A DNA stretch of 64,000 bases from JABJOE01 sp964344145 (lineage in GTDB: Bacteria; Patescibacteriota; Patescibacteriia; UBA9934), in contig CAYFME010000004.1 of assembly GCA_964344145.1 (NCBI GenBank), positions 13,643-77,642 on the forward strand, written 5' to 3'. This document shows positions 23,616 to 32,393 of this stretch, piece by piece; the first letter of the stretch is position 1; the number at the start of each line of letters is the position of its first letter. The notes under the pieces are model-generated. The model did not search any database. It had not been told where the DNA came from and saw nothing but the letters and a program-made list of their open reading frames with translations. The position numbers and the translations under genes were made by a program.

Positions 23616-23682
23616 CTCAGTTGGTTAGAGTGTCACATTGACATTGTGAAGGTCCCTGGTTCGAGTCCAGGTATGCGCACCA
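23606..23682 (+). tRNA. tRNA-Val (anticodon GAC)
   Basis: 77 nt with encoded CCA. Acceptor GCGCATA/TATGCGC, anticodon stem TCACA/TGTGA with loop TTGACAT, T-stem CCTGG/CCAGG. It overlaps the upstream CDS by 10 nt. Confidence 0.95.
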
Positions 23683-23687
23683 AAAGG

Positions 23688-23711
23688 CACCGACATAAGT
23701 CGGTGTTTTTT
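23688..23711 (+). terminator. Terminator of tRNA-Val(GAC)
   Basis: CACCGAC-ataa-GTCGGTG followed by TTTTTT. Confidence 0.9.
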
Positions 23712-23726
23712 GTGGTGAAAAGTCTC

Positions 23727-23754
23727 ACCGCCCTCTCGCTGATGCGGGGGCGGT
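23727..23754 (-). terminator. Terminator hairpin of the 23773 gene
   Basis: ACCGCC/GGCGGT-based stem with the loop GCATCAGCGAG on the minus strand, 18 nt after the stop. Confidence 0.5.
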
Positions 23755-23772
23755 ACGAATCGCGCGGAGCGA

Positions 23773-23958
23773 TCAAGGCGGGTCGGTCGGGCGCCGTTCT
23801 GACCAGTGCACCCAAGCGACGAAGATGGCGCCTCCGACCACGATGGCGACGTACGCTGTCAAGAGTGTCCAACCCACCCATGACGGTGCGTTGATGGGGT
23901 GGTGTGGACCATCCATTGCCATTGCGATGCTCGACAGAGCGACCAAGAACACGACCAT
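23773..23958 (-). CDS. GC-rich small membrane protein (cassette type)
   Basis: 61 residues, MVVFLVALSSIAMAMDGPHH, a probable signal or first helix, then a second helix (WTLLTAYVAIVVGGAIFVAW) and a charged end (HWSERRPTDPP). CCGGAG lies 5 nt before the ATG, and composition and strong SD fit the cassette class. No convincing -35/-10 pair is seen upstream. The hairpin at 23727-23754 ends it. It sits between tRNA-Val and the tRNA nucleotidyltransferase gene. No family is recognised. Confidence 0.55.
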   Translation of the reverse strand: MVVFLVALSSIAMAMDGPHHPINAPSWVGWTLLTAYVAIVVGGAIFVAWVHWSERRPTDPP

Positions 23959-24012
23959 AGGGACTCCGGGGAGATTGGGAAGGATCGTAGTTTGACGTTA
24001 TCAGTATCCGCG

Positions 24013-25467
24013 CTAGCGTTCAAGGTGCGCTCTCACGCAAACGAGAGCGTCTTCTTTGTTGTAGGCGCGCCCCGTGAGCTGTGCATCGCGAACATGATCG
24101 AGAAGTTCCCGGAAGAGCGGACCTGGATCGAGTCCGAGGTCTTTAAGATCACGTCCACCAATGAGTGGTTCCGGGCGACCTCCGGAACAGATGTTGTTTG
24201 AAATACGCATCGCCTGGTGCAGCCGCTCACGTCCAATGCTGTGCTGACCGTCGACAAGATAGCGCGCGTGCATCAACAGGAGGAGGTCCTGTCCTCGCTC
24301 AGTACAGAACAACCGCTCAAACGCACTTGGTCGCATGGCTGCCGGATCGACCTCTTCCAGGTCATGGGCGTGATACAGCATCCAAGCGAGGTCCCCGCAG
24401 TCAACGTGCGCGGCACTACTTTGCGCAAACTGATGAAAGCGCATTTTCTTGCAGACTTTGTACAGCTGCGTTTGTGCGTCTTCCAAAAAAAGTCCTAGTG
24501 CTGCGACAAGTGCGCGTGCAGACGGCCGCTCCATGTTGTGCGTGGCAAGAAAGTCACGACCGTGCAGCGTGTGCAATACACGTTTTGTTTTCTCCAAGGC
24601 CGTCTGACCGTCAGCCTCGACTGTTTCGCTCAAAGTGTAGACGTTTGGCAGGTGTTGTTTCAGCGCACCGGACTTCAGCCAAAGATCGAGCGTGTGCGTA
24701 GGGTGGGCGAGAAAACCAAGGAGGAATTCTTTTCCGATGAGATCGCGCGAGATCGCGTAGATATGCGTTCCGTCGTCAGTCATCACCGTGTTGTTCAAAA
24801 GTGACAGATTCATCTCAATCGCTTCCCATGTTTCACCTTCGATCGCAAAGCCGAGTTGGCTAGCGAATCGAAGGGCGCGCAGCATGCGCGTGGCGTCTTC
24901 AAAGAATCGTTCATGCGGATTGAGCACGCAGCGGATGATGTTGCGGTCGAGGTCTTGAATGCCAAAAAATGGATCGATGATTTCCCGACTTTGTAGGTTG
25001 TAAGCAATAGCGTTGATCGTGAAGTCGCGTCGCGAGAGGTCCTCGCCAATGCTGGTAAGATGATCTGAGGTGATCTTTAGATCACGCCGACCACTGCTGT
25101 GCCGCTGACCAATAGCCTCCGTGCGAGGAAGAGCGATGTCGATAGGCTGGCGCGATCGGCAACCGTGTGGTGTGAATTTGAAGGTTCCAAATCGTTCGCC
25201 AACAAAGCGTACGGCACCTTGCTGCGACAAGAATCGTTCCAAAGTCTTTGCATCTAAATTGCGCACGACCAAATCAATGTCGTTTGGCGTGTGGCCAAGT
25301 AGGACGTCGCGCACCGTGCCTCCGACAAGATAGACCTCGGCTTCGGGATGAACATCGGCAAGAAGTGATGTCCAGGTAAGGCGGGGTTCAGATTCAACAA
25401 AAACGGCCGCGCGTTGTGATGGCGCGATCGATCGGTTGGCGTATTGGGTGAGACCTCCCATGAACAT
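24013..25467 (-). CDS. CCA-adding tRNA nucleotidyltransferase / poly(A) polymerase family
   Basis: 484 residues. The class II nucleotidyltransferase site is clear: VYLVGGTVRDVLLGHTPNDI with the Gly-Gly and Asp pair near residues 45-65, then RRDFTINAIAYNL and DPFFGIQDLD, then the RNA-binding helices. The family adds CCA to tRNA 3' ends, or A-tails to RNA. tRNA-Ile(UAU) in this window lacks CCA, which favours the CCA role. An in-frame extension to 25575 is made of the 77-nt palindromic element and is not used: TATACT (25474-25479) lies 6 nt before the ATG at 25467, giving a leaderless mRNA. Confidence 0.88.
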   Translation of the reverse strand: MFMGGLTQYANRSIAPSQRAAVFVESEPRLTWTSLLADVHPEAEVYLVGGTVRDVLLGHTPNDIDLVVRNLDAKTLERFLSQQGAVRFVGERFGTFKFTPHGCRSRQPIDIALPRTEAIGQRHSSGRRDLKITSDHLTSIGEDLSRRDFTINAIAYNLQSREIIDPFFGIQDLDRNIIRCVLNPHERFFEDATRMLRALRFASQLGFAIEGETWEAIEMNLSLLNNTVMTDDGTHIYAISRDLIGKEFLLGFLAHPTHTLDLWLKSGALKQHLPNVYTLSETVEADGQTALEKTKRVLHTLHGRDFLATHNMERPSARALVAALGLFLEDAQTQLYKVCKKMRFHQFAQSSAAHVDCGDLAWMLYHAHDLEEVDPAAMRPSAFERLFCTERGQDLLLLMHARYLVDGQHSIGRERLHQAMRISNNICSGGRPEPLIGGRDLKDLGLDPGPLFRELLDHVRDAQLTGRAYNKEDALVCVRAHLER

Positions 25468-25473
25468 GACAAC

Positions 25474-25479
25474 AGTATA
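25474..25479 (-). promoter_or_regulatory. -10 box of the tRNA nucleotidyltransferase gene
   Basis: Minus-strand TATACT 6 nt before the ATG. The -35 position falls inside the 77-nt repeat copy 2, so that insertion probably reshaped this promoter. Confidence 0.5.
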
Positions 25480-25489
25480 GCACGCGCTC

Positions 25490-25566
25490 GCCCCCTCCGG
25501 CTCCCCCATAGCTGGGGGAGGGACTCCACGTGTCACCCCTCCAGTTATGGAGGGGCAGGGGGAGGC
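25490..25566. repeat. 77-nt palindromic element, copy 2 (inverted)
   Basis: Inverse complement of 5609-5685 with a single mismatch (GAGGGACT here against GAGTGACT). It lies just upstream of the tRNA nucleotidyltransferase promoter. Confidence 0.85.
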
Positions 25567-25578
25567 GAATAGCACGAG

Positions 25579-25604
25579 ACCTCCGCGCGAGGGCGGAGGT
25601 CTGA
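25579..25604 (-). terminator. Terminator hairpin after the DHH gene
   Basis: AGACCTCCGC-gcgag-GGCGGAGGTCT, a near-perfect 10-bp stem, 28 nt after the stop of the DHH-family gene. Confidence 0.6.
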
Positions 25605-25631
25605 CGTTGTTGGGTGGGCGATGCCTGACCC

Positions 25632-26885
25632 CTACGACGTGTCGGGGCGACGTTCGGCGACGAGCTCNNNNNNNNNNNNNNNNNNNNNNNNNNNNNNNNN
25701 NNNNNNNNNNNNNNNNNNNNNNNNNNNNNNNNNNNNNNNNNNNNNNNNNNNNNNNNNNNNNNNNNNNTGCGTGATGACGGCCTTCTCCGCCTTCACAATG
25801 TCTTTTTCGCGAAGACGAAGCAAGGCTTCCTCACGCGTGCCGGCAGCACGAAACGGTGCTCCAAGGTGGAGCGCGTCATACGGTCGGCGCGCGTGAAGTT
25901 TCACACAAATCATCTTTTCAGGGTGCTCGTAGAAGATCACTGCCACGTTAGCATCCGGAGCGGTCATCAGCAACTCTTCAACAATATTCTCCAGTGCCTG
26001 CTCATCTGATCCGGCATTGGCAAAGTCCTGGCGTGTCAGCATGGTCCACACCATGTTTGAGCGAGGGTCAGACTTGAGACGCGCCAAGGCACGTCCCCAC
26101 AGGCGCAGGGTCTCGACCGAACGGGTCTTGTAGAGCTTCGCCACAATCTCATCACGCCGCGCACCGCGGGAAATCAAATCACCTGCCACCTTGAGCGTCT
26201 TTGGTGTGACATTCTCAGAGCGGAAGCTGCGCGTCTTGTGGATCATGCCGGTGAGGAAGTACGTCGCCACCTCCTCATCAATCAGCGACTCATCAATCTG
26301 GCAAAAGAGGTCATAGCAAACCTCGGCACACGCAACCGCGCTCATGTCGACCACGTTCGCCTGACCAAAGTGTTCGTTTTTTCCGGAGTGATCGATGTTG
26401 ATGATCGGTGTTTTGAAAAAGAAGTCCTGATAGCGATCGTAGACATCGCCGAACTGCTCCAGGTCCGCACCCCCAATGCAGATCAGCAAATCGTATTTGT
26501 AGCTCTGCGTTTCAACGGTCACGTCCTCAGGCTTCCAGTGTCCTTGCCTTGGAAGAAGGTGAATGTGGAGTTCGTCAGCTTCATCATCCTTATGATAGGA
26601 GAGCTCATCCAGGCCTGCGCGGTCGAGCTTCACTTTCAACGTCAGTTTGGCGATGTTCTGGATGTCGCCGCGCACCTGCGTGGTGTTTTGCAAAAACGAA
26701 AGCGCCTTGGGAGTCGTTCCACCGCTCGTGACAATCTCCACCGGCTTGGTGAGCTTGGATAAGAGGGTTGCGACGCCAAAGGCACTGGAAAAGTCGTCCA
26801 CGTTTGGGTTTGCAGAAAGAAGAATCAGCGGTCGCTTGGACCGCTCGAGCATTGTCAAAAATTGTTCGTGCGTTGAGTACGCCAT
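25632..26885 (-). CDS. DHH-family phosphoesterase-like protein with altered motifs, cut by a gap
   Basis: About 417 codons including 100 N. The fold resembles NrnA/RecJ-type DHH phosphoesterases, which degrade short oligonucleotides or cyclic dinucleotides. Motif I, normally D-x-D in HPDxDAxGS, reads NPNVDDFSSAFG, and the DHH triad reads IINIDHSGKNEHFG, so at least two metal ligands differ. The family block TGMIHKTRSFRSENVTPKTL is kept. The C-terminal DHHA1-like part runs into the gap; the last residues (ELVAERRPDTS) depend on the gap length being right. It may be a catalytically weak or repurposed homologue. The start at 26885 has no SD. Confidence 0.75.
   Translation of the reverse strand: MAYSTHEQFLTMLERSKRPLILLSANPNVDDFSSAFGVATLLSKLTKPVEIVTSGGTTPKALSFLQNTTQVRGDIQNIAKLTLKVKLDRAGLDELSYHKDDEADELHIHLLPRQGHWKPEDVTVETQSYKYDLLICIGGADLEQFGDVYDRYQDFFFKTPIINIDHSGKNEHFGQANVVDMSAVACAEVCYDLFCQIDESLIDEEVATYFLTGMIHKTRSFRSENVTPKTLKVAGDLISRGARRDEIVAKLYKTRSVETLRLWGRALARLKSDPRSNMVWTMLTRQDFANAGSDEQALENIVEELLMTAPDANVAVIFYEHPEKMICVKLHARRPYDALHLGAPFRAAGTREEALLRLREKDIVKAEKAVITXXXXXXXXXXXXXXXXXXXXXXXXXXXXXXXXXXELVAERRPDTS
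25668..25767. other. Assembly gap (100 N)
   Basis: Exactly 100 N within the C-terminal part of the DHH-family gene; probably a placeholder of unknown true length. Confidence 0.99.
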
Positions 26886-26971
26886 GCTGTGTGATATTGG
26901 GTCCTCCCTCTATCTCTCCTCAGCATGGGGAAGGGAGTAGCTTACGCGAGATCCCAAAAGGTGTCAAGACA

Positions 26972-27000
26972 TTGATCTACCCGCGGTTTTTCGCTAGACT
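26972..27000 (+). promoter_or_regulatory. Promoter of the valS operon
   Basis: TTGATC (26972-26977), 17 nt, TAGACT (26995-27000). The ATG is 8 nt after the -10, so the operon mRNA should start at valS without a leader. Confidence 0.75.
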
Positions 27001-27008
27001 GCTCGCGT

Positions 27009-29471
27009 ATGAGTGATCCCCTTTCATTGCCAAAAGCCTACGATTCCAAGGCCGTTGAGGATGGTATTTACGCCGCGTGGATGGACAGCGGCTATTTTAC
27101 GCCCGAGAACCTTCCAGATGCTGATAATCGTAAGGAAACCTTTACGATCGCCCTCCCTCCACCAAACGTGACCGGTACCCTTCATATGGGCCATGCCGTC
27201 ATGTTGGCGATTCAAGATGCCATGATTCGCTATGCGCGTATGGCGGGCAAGAAGGCGCTGTGGGTTCCAGGGACCGACTCGGCTGCTGTGGCGACCGAGA
27301 GCAAGGTCGAGAAGATGCTGATTGAAGATGAGGGGATGAAGAAGCCGAAGGAGACGCTCGGACGCGAAGCATTTTTGGAACGCGTCCATCAGTTCGCCCA
27401 AGACAGCCATGACACCATCATCAACCAGACTAAGAAGATGGGGGCCTCACTTGATTGGGGTCGCGAGGCGTACACGCTGGATAACGCTCGGCAGGAAGCG
27501 GTACGCACGGCCTTTAAGCGTATGTACGATGATGGGCTGATCTATCGCGGTCATCGTGTGATCAACTGGTCCGTGAAGGGTCAGTCTACGTGTAGTGATG
27601 ATGAGCTGGTGTATGTAGAGCGTCCGGCAAAGCTCTATACCTTAAAGTATTCAAAGGACGTTCCGATTACAATTGCCACAACGCGTCCTGAGACAAAGCT
27701 GGGCGACACAGCGATTGCGGTACATCCAAAAGGGAAGTGGAAGAAGTACATTGGGCAGGAGTTTGTGGTTGAGAATTTTGGACAGGATGGTCACAAGTTG
27801 ACGTTGAAGGTGATTGCCGAGGAGGGAATCGACAATGAGTTTGGAACCGGAGCGCTTGGTGTGACCACGGCACACTCTCCGATTGACTTTGAAATGTACG
27901 AGCGTCACAAGGCGCAAGGCAATGACATTGGTCTGATTCAGGTTATTGGCGAGGATGGAAACATGACGTCCGGCGCAGGGGGTGAGTACGAAGGTTTGAG
28001 CGTTGAGGACGCGCGCGCGAAGGTCGTGGCATGGCTCGACGATCAAGGGCTGCTCGAGCAGACAGAAGACATCACGCAGAACGTCGGAACCTCCGATCGC
28101 TTTAAGGATGTTGTTGAGCCACTTCCAAAGACGCAGTGGTTCGTTGATGTGAACAAGGAGTTTAAGCTCAAGGGTGATGGCATCAAAGGCTTGAAGAAGG
28201 GTGACATGGTGACGCTCAAGCAACTGATGCAAACCGTGGTGCGTGAGGGGCAGATTGAGATTCTGCCAGAACGATTTGATAAGACGTACTTTCACTGGAT
28301 CGATAACCTGCGCGACTGGTGCATCTCTCGCCAGATTTGGTTCGGGAACCGAATTCCTGTTTGGTACAAAGGTGACGAGATGGTCGTGGGTGAGGCGCCT
28401 GCCGAGGATGGTTGGGAGCAAGACTCTGACACGCTCGACACGTGGTTTGGTACGGGACTTTGGACGTTCTCGACGTTGGGTTGGCCAGATGAGAAGGCGT
28501 CTGATCTCCAGGCGTTCCATCCCACGCAAGTGTTGGAGACTGGATATGACATTCTCTTCTTCTGGGTCGCTCGCATGATTCTCATGTCGACCTATCACCT
28601 TGGCGAGATCCCGTTTGAGACGGTGTACTTGCATGGATTGGTTCGTGACGAGAAAGGTCGCAAGATGTCCAAGTCGCTTGGCAACATCATCGACCCACTC
28701 GACATGATCGAACAGTACGGAGCTGACGCAACGCGGCTGTCGCTGCTCATTGGCGCAACGCCCGGAAACGACACGAAGCTATCAGAAGACAAGATCGCCA
28801 GCTTCCGCAACTTCACCAACAAACTCTGGAACATCGCGCGTTTTGTGTCGATGAATGTCGGTGACTTCCGTATGGTCGATCAGGTTGAGCCACAGACGCT
28901 CGATGAGAAGTGGATTCTTGCAGAGCTATCCGAGCTTGAGCGCAAGGTCACGGAACATCATCAAAAGTATCAGCTCTCCCTTGCTGGCGAGGCGCTGCGT
29001 GAGTTTACGTGGAACAAGTTCGCCGATGTGTACTTGGAGAGTTCCAAGATTGAGAAATCGCCCGTGCAGCAGGATGTCCTCCTTTTTGTACTTGAGCGTT
29101 TGTTGCGGCTGTGGCATCCGTTGGCACCGTTTATTACGGAGGAGATCTATAAGCGTTTTGATGCCGGCATGTTGATGGTTCGTCCATGGCCGTCAGGACT
29201 CACCGTTGAACTTTCCGAAGATGAGCGTGCTCGCTTTGAGAACAAGCGGAAGATTATCTTTGGCGTGCGCGCCTTTCGAGCAAAGCATCAGGTATCCTGG
29301 AAGCAGAACATTACGATCAGCGTGTCGATCGATGGGTCTGCCTTGGCTGATCAGGAAGCGTTTCTCAAGTCGCTGTTAAAGCTCGATGCAATCAATTGGG
29401 GCGTGGGCGAGGCTCCTGACGATCAAATCCAATTGACAGTCGATGGCTATGACGAGAAGATGTTCGTATAA
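27009..29471 (+). CDS. valS: Valine--tRNA ligase
   Basis: Charges tRNA-Val. 820 residues, class Ia. HMGH within PPPNVTGTLHMGHA (near residue 58) and KMSKS within GRKMSKSLGNIIDP are both present, with the editing-domain block ATTRPETKLGDTAIAVHP. The usual GTDHAGIA motif reads PGTDSAAVATES here, with the His replaced by Ser. The C-terminal coiled-coil arm of longer ValS proteins is missing; the protein ends soon after the anticodon-binding helices. The leaderless promoter sets the start at 27009. First gene of a tight operon with tyrS, argS, bactofilin and a DAGK-like gene. Two tRNA-Val genes are in the same window. Confidence 0.96.
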   Translation: MSDPLSLPKAYDSKAVEDGIYAAWMDSGYFTPENLPDADNRKETFTIALPPPNVTGTLHMGHAVMLAIQDAMIRYARMAGKKALWVPGTDSAAVATESKVEKMLIEDEGMKKPKETLGREAFLERVHQFAQDSHDTIINQTKKMGASLDWGREAYTLDNARQEAVRTAFKRMYDDGLIYRGHRVINWSVKGQSTCSDDELVYVERPAKLYTLKYSKDVPITIATTRPETKLGDTAIAVHPKGKWKKYIGQEFVVENFGQDGHKLTLKVIAEEGIDNEFGTGALGVTTAHSPIDFEMYERHKAQGNDIGLIQVIGEDGNMTSGAGGEYEGLSVEDARAKVVAWLDDQGLLEQTEDITQNVGTSDRFKDVVEPLPKTQWFVDVNKEFKLKGDGIKGLKKGDMVTLKQLMQTVVREGQIEILPERFDKTYFHWIDNLRDWCISRQIWFGNRIPVWYKGDEMVVGEAPAEDGWEQDSDTLDTWFGTGLWTFSTLGWPDEKASDLQAFHPTQVLETGYDILFFWVARMILMSTYHLGEIPFETVYLHGLVRDEKGRKMSKSLGNIIDPLDMIEQYGADATRLSLLIGATPGNDTKLSEDKIASFRNFTNKLWNIARFVSMNVGDFRMVDQVEPQTLDEKWILAELSELERKVTEHHQKYQLSLAGEALREFTWNKFADVYLESSKIEKSPVQQDVLLFVLERLLRLWHPLAPFITEEIYKRFDAGMLMVRPWPSGLTVELSEDERARFENKRKIIFGVRAFRAKHQVSWKQNITISVSIDGSALADQEAFLKSLLKLDAINWGVGEAPDDQIQLTVDGYDEKMFV

Positions 29472-29473
29472 CT

Positions 29474-30673
29474 ATGGGTGTTGATACAAACAAAGAAAAG
29501 ATCGAGCATTTGCTTACGCGCGGGGTCGATACGATCTACCCATCGCGCGAGGCGCTGGAGAAGCGTCTCAAAAAGGGCGAGAAGCTTCGCATCTACGTCG
29601 GGTTTGATCCTACGGCGCCGTTTTTGCATATCGGCCATGCGCTGCAGTTGAAGAAGCTCAAGGAGTTTCAAGATCTTGGCCATGAGGTGATTTGGTTGAT
29701 CGGATCGTTCACCGGCATGATTGGAGATCCAACAGACAAATCCTCCGCTCGCAAACAACTCACGCGCAAGGAGGTGCTGGAGAACGCAGCGACGTACAAG
29801 AAGCAAGGATCAAAGATCATGCCTATCGGCGGTCGCTCTGGCGCGAAGTTGAAGTTCAACGACAAGTGGCTTGGAAAGATGTCCTTTGCCGACGTCGTCG
29901 AGCTGGCAAGCCATTTCACCGTGCAGCAGATGAGCGAGCGTGATATGTTTGAGAATCGTTTGAAAGACGGCAAGCCTATCTACCTCCATGAGTTTATGTA
30001 TCCGCTCATGCAGGGGTACGACTCGGTGGCGATGGACGTGGACGTGGAGATTGGTGGATCTGACCAGACATTTAACATGCTCGCCGGCCGCACGCTGATG
30101 AAGGCGATGAAGGACAAGGAGAAGATTGTTTTGACGCTCAAGCTACTCACCAACGACGAAGGAAAGAAGATGAGCAAGTCTGAAGGCGGGTTTATCGCAC
30201 TTAACGACACGCCAGAGGATATGTACGGTAAGTTGATGGCCATGGATGATTCAATGATCCTTCCGTACTTTGAGCTCGTGACGGATCTTCCGATGGATGA
30301 GATTGAGGGTAAGAAGTTGGCGATGAAGAAGGGGTTGAACCCACGCGATGTGAAAGCGGAGCTTGCGCACATGGTTGTCACGCAGTTCCACAGCGAGAAA
30401 GCAGCCGACGGTGCGGCGGCGCACTTCGCGCAGGTATTCCAAAAGGGTCAGATGCCCGATGACATGGACGAATTCACCGTTGATGGATCGATGAATGTCG
30501 TTGAAGTGCTCGTTGCAAGCGGACTGGTGAAGTCCAAGTCCGAGGCTCGACGCATGATCGAGCAAAAGGCCGTGAAGCTCGACGGCGTTGTTGTGACCAG
30601 TGTTGATCAGTCCGTGCAAGACGGTGTGTTGCAGCGCGGCAAGCGTCACTTTGTTCGTTTGATTTCCAACTAA
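29474..30673 (+). CDS. tyrS: Tyrosine--tRNA ligase
   Basis: 399 residues. Class Ic signatures: FDPTAPFLHIGHALQLKKL with HIGH near residue 53, the tyrosine-pocket block GSDQTFNMLAGR, and KKMSKSEGG near 236. A C-terminal S4 domain (LVASGLVKSKSEARRMIEQK) binds the tRNA. This is the TyrRS form with FDPT and an insertion of about average length. It starts 2 nt after the valS stop without SD, so translation probably couples to termination of valS. argS follows after 1 nt. Confidence 0.96.
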   Translation: MGVDTNKEKIEHLLTRGVDTIYPSREALEKRLKKGEKLRIYVGFDPTAPFLHIGHALQLKKLKEFQDLGHEVIWLIGSFTGMIGDPTDKSSARKQLTRKEVLENAATYKKQGSKIMPIGGRSGAKLKFNDKWLGKMSFADVVELASHFTVQQMSERDMFENRLKDGKPIYLHEFMYPLMQGYDSVAMDVDVEIGGSDQTFNMLAGRTLMKAMKDKEKIVLTLKLLTNDEGKKMSKSEGGFIALNDTPEDMYGKLMAMDDSMILPYFELVTDLPMDEIEGKKLAMKKGLNPRDVKAELAHMVVTQFHSEKAADGAAAHFAQVFQKGQMPDDMDEFTVDGSMNVVEVLVASGLVKSKSEARRMIEQKAVKLDGVVVTSVDQSVQDGVLQRGKRHFVRLISN

Positions 30674-30674
30674 T

Positions 30675-32378
30675 ATGTACGCGCTCCATCAAGCAAAGCA
30701 GGAGGCGTTGACGGCTCTGAAGAAGGCTATTGGCAAGGGGGCTGATGTTGGAATTGATGATCTGGCATCACCGCCAGATCCAGCCATGGGGGACTTGGCG
30801 TTCCCTTGTTTTATTCTGGCAAAGAAGCGAAAGGGAAACCCGGCTGAGATCGCATCAGAGCTTGCGGCAAAGATTGGTCCAACTGAGTTGATCGCCAAGG
30901 CCGAAGCAGAAGGACCGTATGTGAACTTCCGATTCAACGATGTCGCATTTACTGAAGCGGTACTGGGCGAGGTTGCACAGATGGATAAGGACTACGGACG
31001 CGGCACGAGCGGTGACGGTGTGAAGGTCAGTATCGAGTACGCTCAGCCAAATACGCATAAACTATTTCACGTTGGCCACGTTCGTAACGCTGTCCTTGGT
31101 CAGTCGATCGTAAACGTCCTTGCGGCAAGTGGATACGATGTTGTTCCCGTGTCCTACATTGGTGATTCGGGCGTAGACGTCTCAAAAGCGGTGTGGGGAT
31201 TTAAGACGTACTACGGAGATGAGAAGATCGCAAAGGAAAATCGCATTGCGACATTGCAGGATGCTTACGTTCGAGCAACCGCCGAGCTTGAAGAGCGTCC
31301 AGAGCTAAAGGAAGAACTGCTACAGGTGCAGGTTGCGATCGAGTCAGGTGAAGAGCCATGGTTTAGTCTTTGGAAAGAAACACGTGAGTGGTCCCTTGAT
31401 GCGTTTAAGGATATTTTTGCGCAGCTCCATGTCACGCCTGAGGCATGGTATTTCGAAAGCGAGCTTGATGCTCCGGGGAAGGAGATCGTGAACAAGCTTC
31501 TGACTGATGGCATTGCCAAAAAGAGCGACGGAGCGACGATTGTTGATCTTGAAGATGAAGGTCATGGCGTCTGTCTCATTCTAAAATCAGACGGCACAAC
31601 ATTGTATTCAACGTGGGATCTCGCACTGGCGTACAGAAAAGCCAAGGAGCACAAGCCTGATCGACAGATTATTGTTGTTGATGTCCGACAATCGCTTCAC
31701 TTCCGGCAGGTCTTTGCGATCTTGAAGCGCATGGGATTTAAGACTAGCATGCAGCACGTGTCGTATGATTTCGTGACTCTTCCTGAGGGAGCGATGTCGA
31801 GCCGTAAAGGTTTGGTTGTTACCTATGAGGACCTCCGTGGTCAGATGGAAGAGTATGTCCGAGCCGAAACAATGGCACGTCACGAGGATTGGGACGAGAA
31901 GAAGGTGGCGGCAACGGTGAAGGCGATTGTGACAGCGTCGATGACGTTTATGATGCTACGCCAGGATCCAAAGTCTGTCATCACCTTCGACATGAAGGAG
32001 GCAATGTCGTTTGAAGGATTTACGGGACCGTACATCCTCTACACCATTGCCCGCATCGAGCGTGTGCAGGAGAAGGCGCCGTCCAAGGGGAAGATGAACG
32101 TCGATCTTCTCGGGCACCCACTTGAGCAGCAGCTTATTCGTCAGCTTGCCGAGTATCCAGACGTGGTCGCCCGCGCGGCAGCAAGCTACAACGTCGCATC
32201 GATCGCTACGTGGGCGTTTGAGACGGCGAAGCTGTTCTCCGAGTACTATCATCAAGTGCGCATCATCGCAGATGGCAAGGATCAGACGGCTTCACGCGTG
32301 GGACTATCACAGGCGGTTGCACATGTGTTAACGTTGGCCATGTCATTGCTCGGCATCGATGTATTAAAAGAAATGTAA
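30675..32378 (+). CDS. argS: Arginine--tRNA ligase
   Basis: 567 residues. The N-terminal arginyl-specific domain (residues 1-110) is followed by YAQPNTHKLFHVGHVRNAVLG carrying the HIGH-type HVGH, then MSSRKGLVVTYEDL in the KMSKS position, and the C-terminal anticodon-binding helical domain ending with GLSQAVAHVLTLAMSLLGI. It is a normal class Ia ArgRS needing tRNA for activation. It starts 1 nt after the tyrS stop. Third of five genes in the valS operon; no SD. Confidence 0.96.
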   Translation: MYALHQAKQEALTALKKAIGKGADVGIDDLASPPDPAMGDLAFPCFILAKKRKGNPAEIASELAAKIGPTELIAKAEAEGPYVNFRFNDVAFTEAVLGEVAQMDKDYGRGTSGDGVKVSIEYAQPNTHKLFHVGHVRNAVLGQSIVNVLAASGYDVVPVSYIGDSGVDVSKAVWGFKTYYGDEKIAKENRIATLQDAYVRATAELEERPELKEELLQVQVAIESGEEPWFSLWKETREWSLDAFKDIFAQLHVTPEAWYFESELDAPGKEIVNKLLTDGIAKKSDGATIVDLEDEGHGVCLILKSDGTTLYSTWDLALAYRKAKEHKPDRQIIVVDVRQSLHFRQVFAILKRMGFKTSMQHVSYDFVTLPEGAMSSRKGLVVTYEDLRGQMEEYVRAETMARHEDWDEKKVAATVKAIVTASMTFMMLRQDPKSVITFDMKEAMSFEGFTGPYILYTIARIERVQEKAPSKGKMNVDLLGHPLEQQLIRQLAEYPDVVARAAASYNVASIATWAFETAKLFSEYYHQVRIIADGKDQTASRVGLSQAVAHVLTLAMSLLGIDVLKEM

Positions 32379-32393
32379 GTATTGAAAGCTTCT

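Noticed and set aside
24013..25575. Longer N-terminus for the tRNA nucleotidyltransferase (start at 25575)
   Set aside because: The extra 36 codons are translated from the 77-nt palindromic element, and the -10 box lies downstream of that start.
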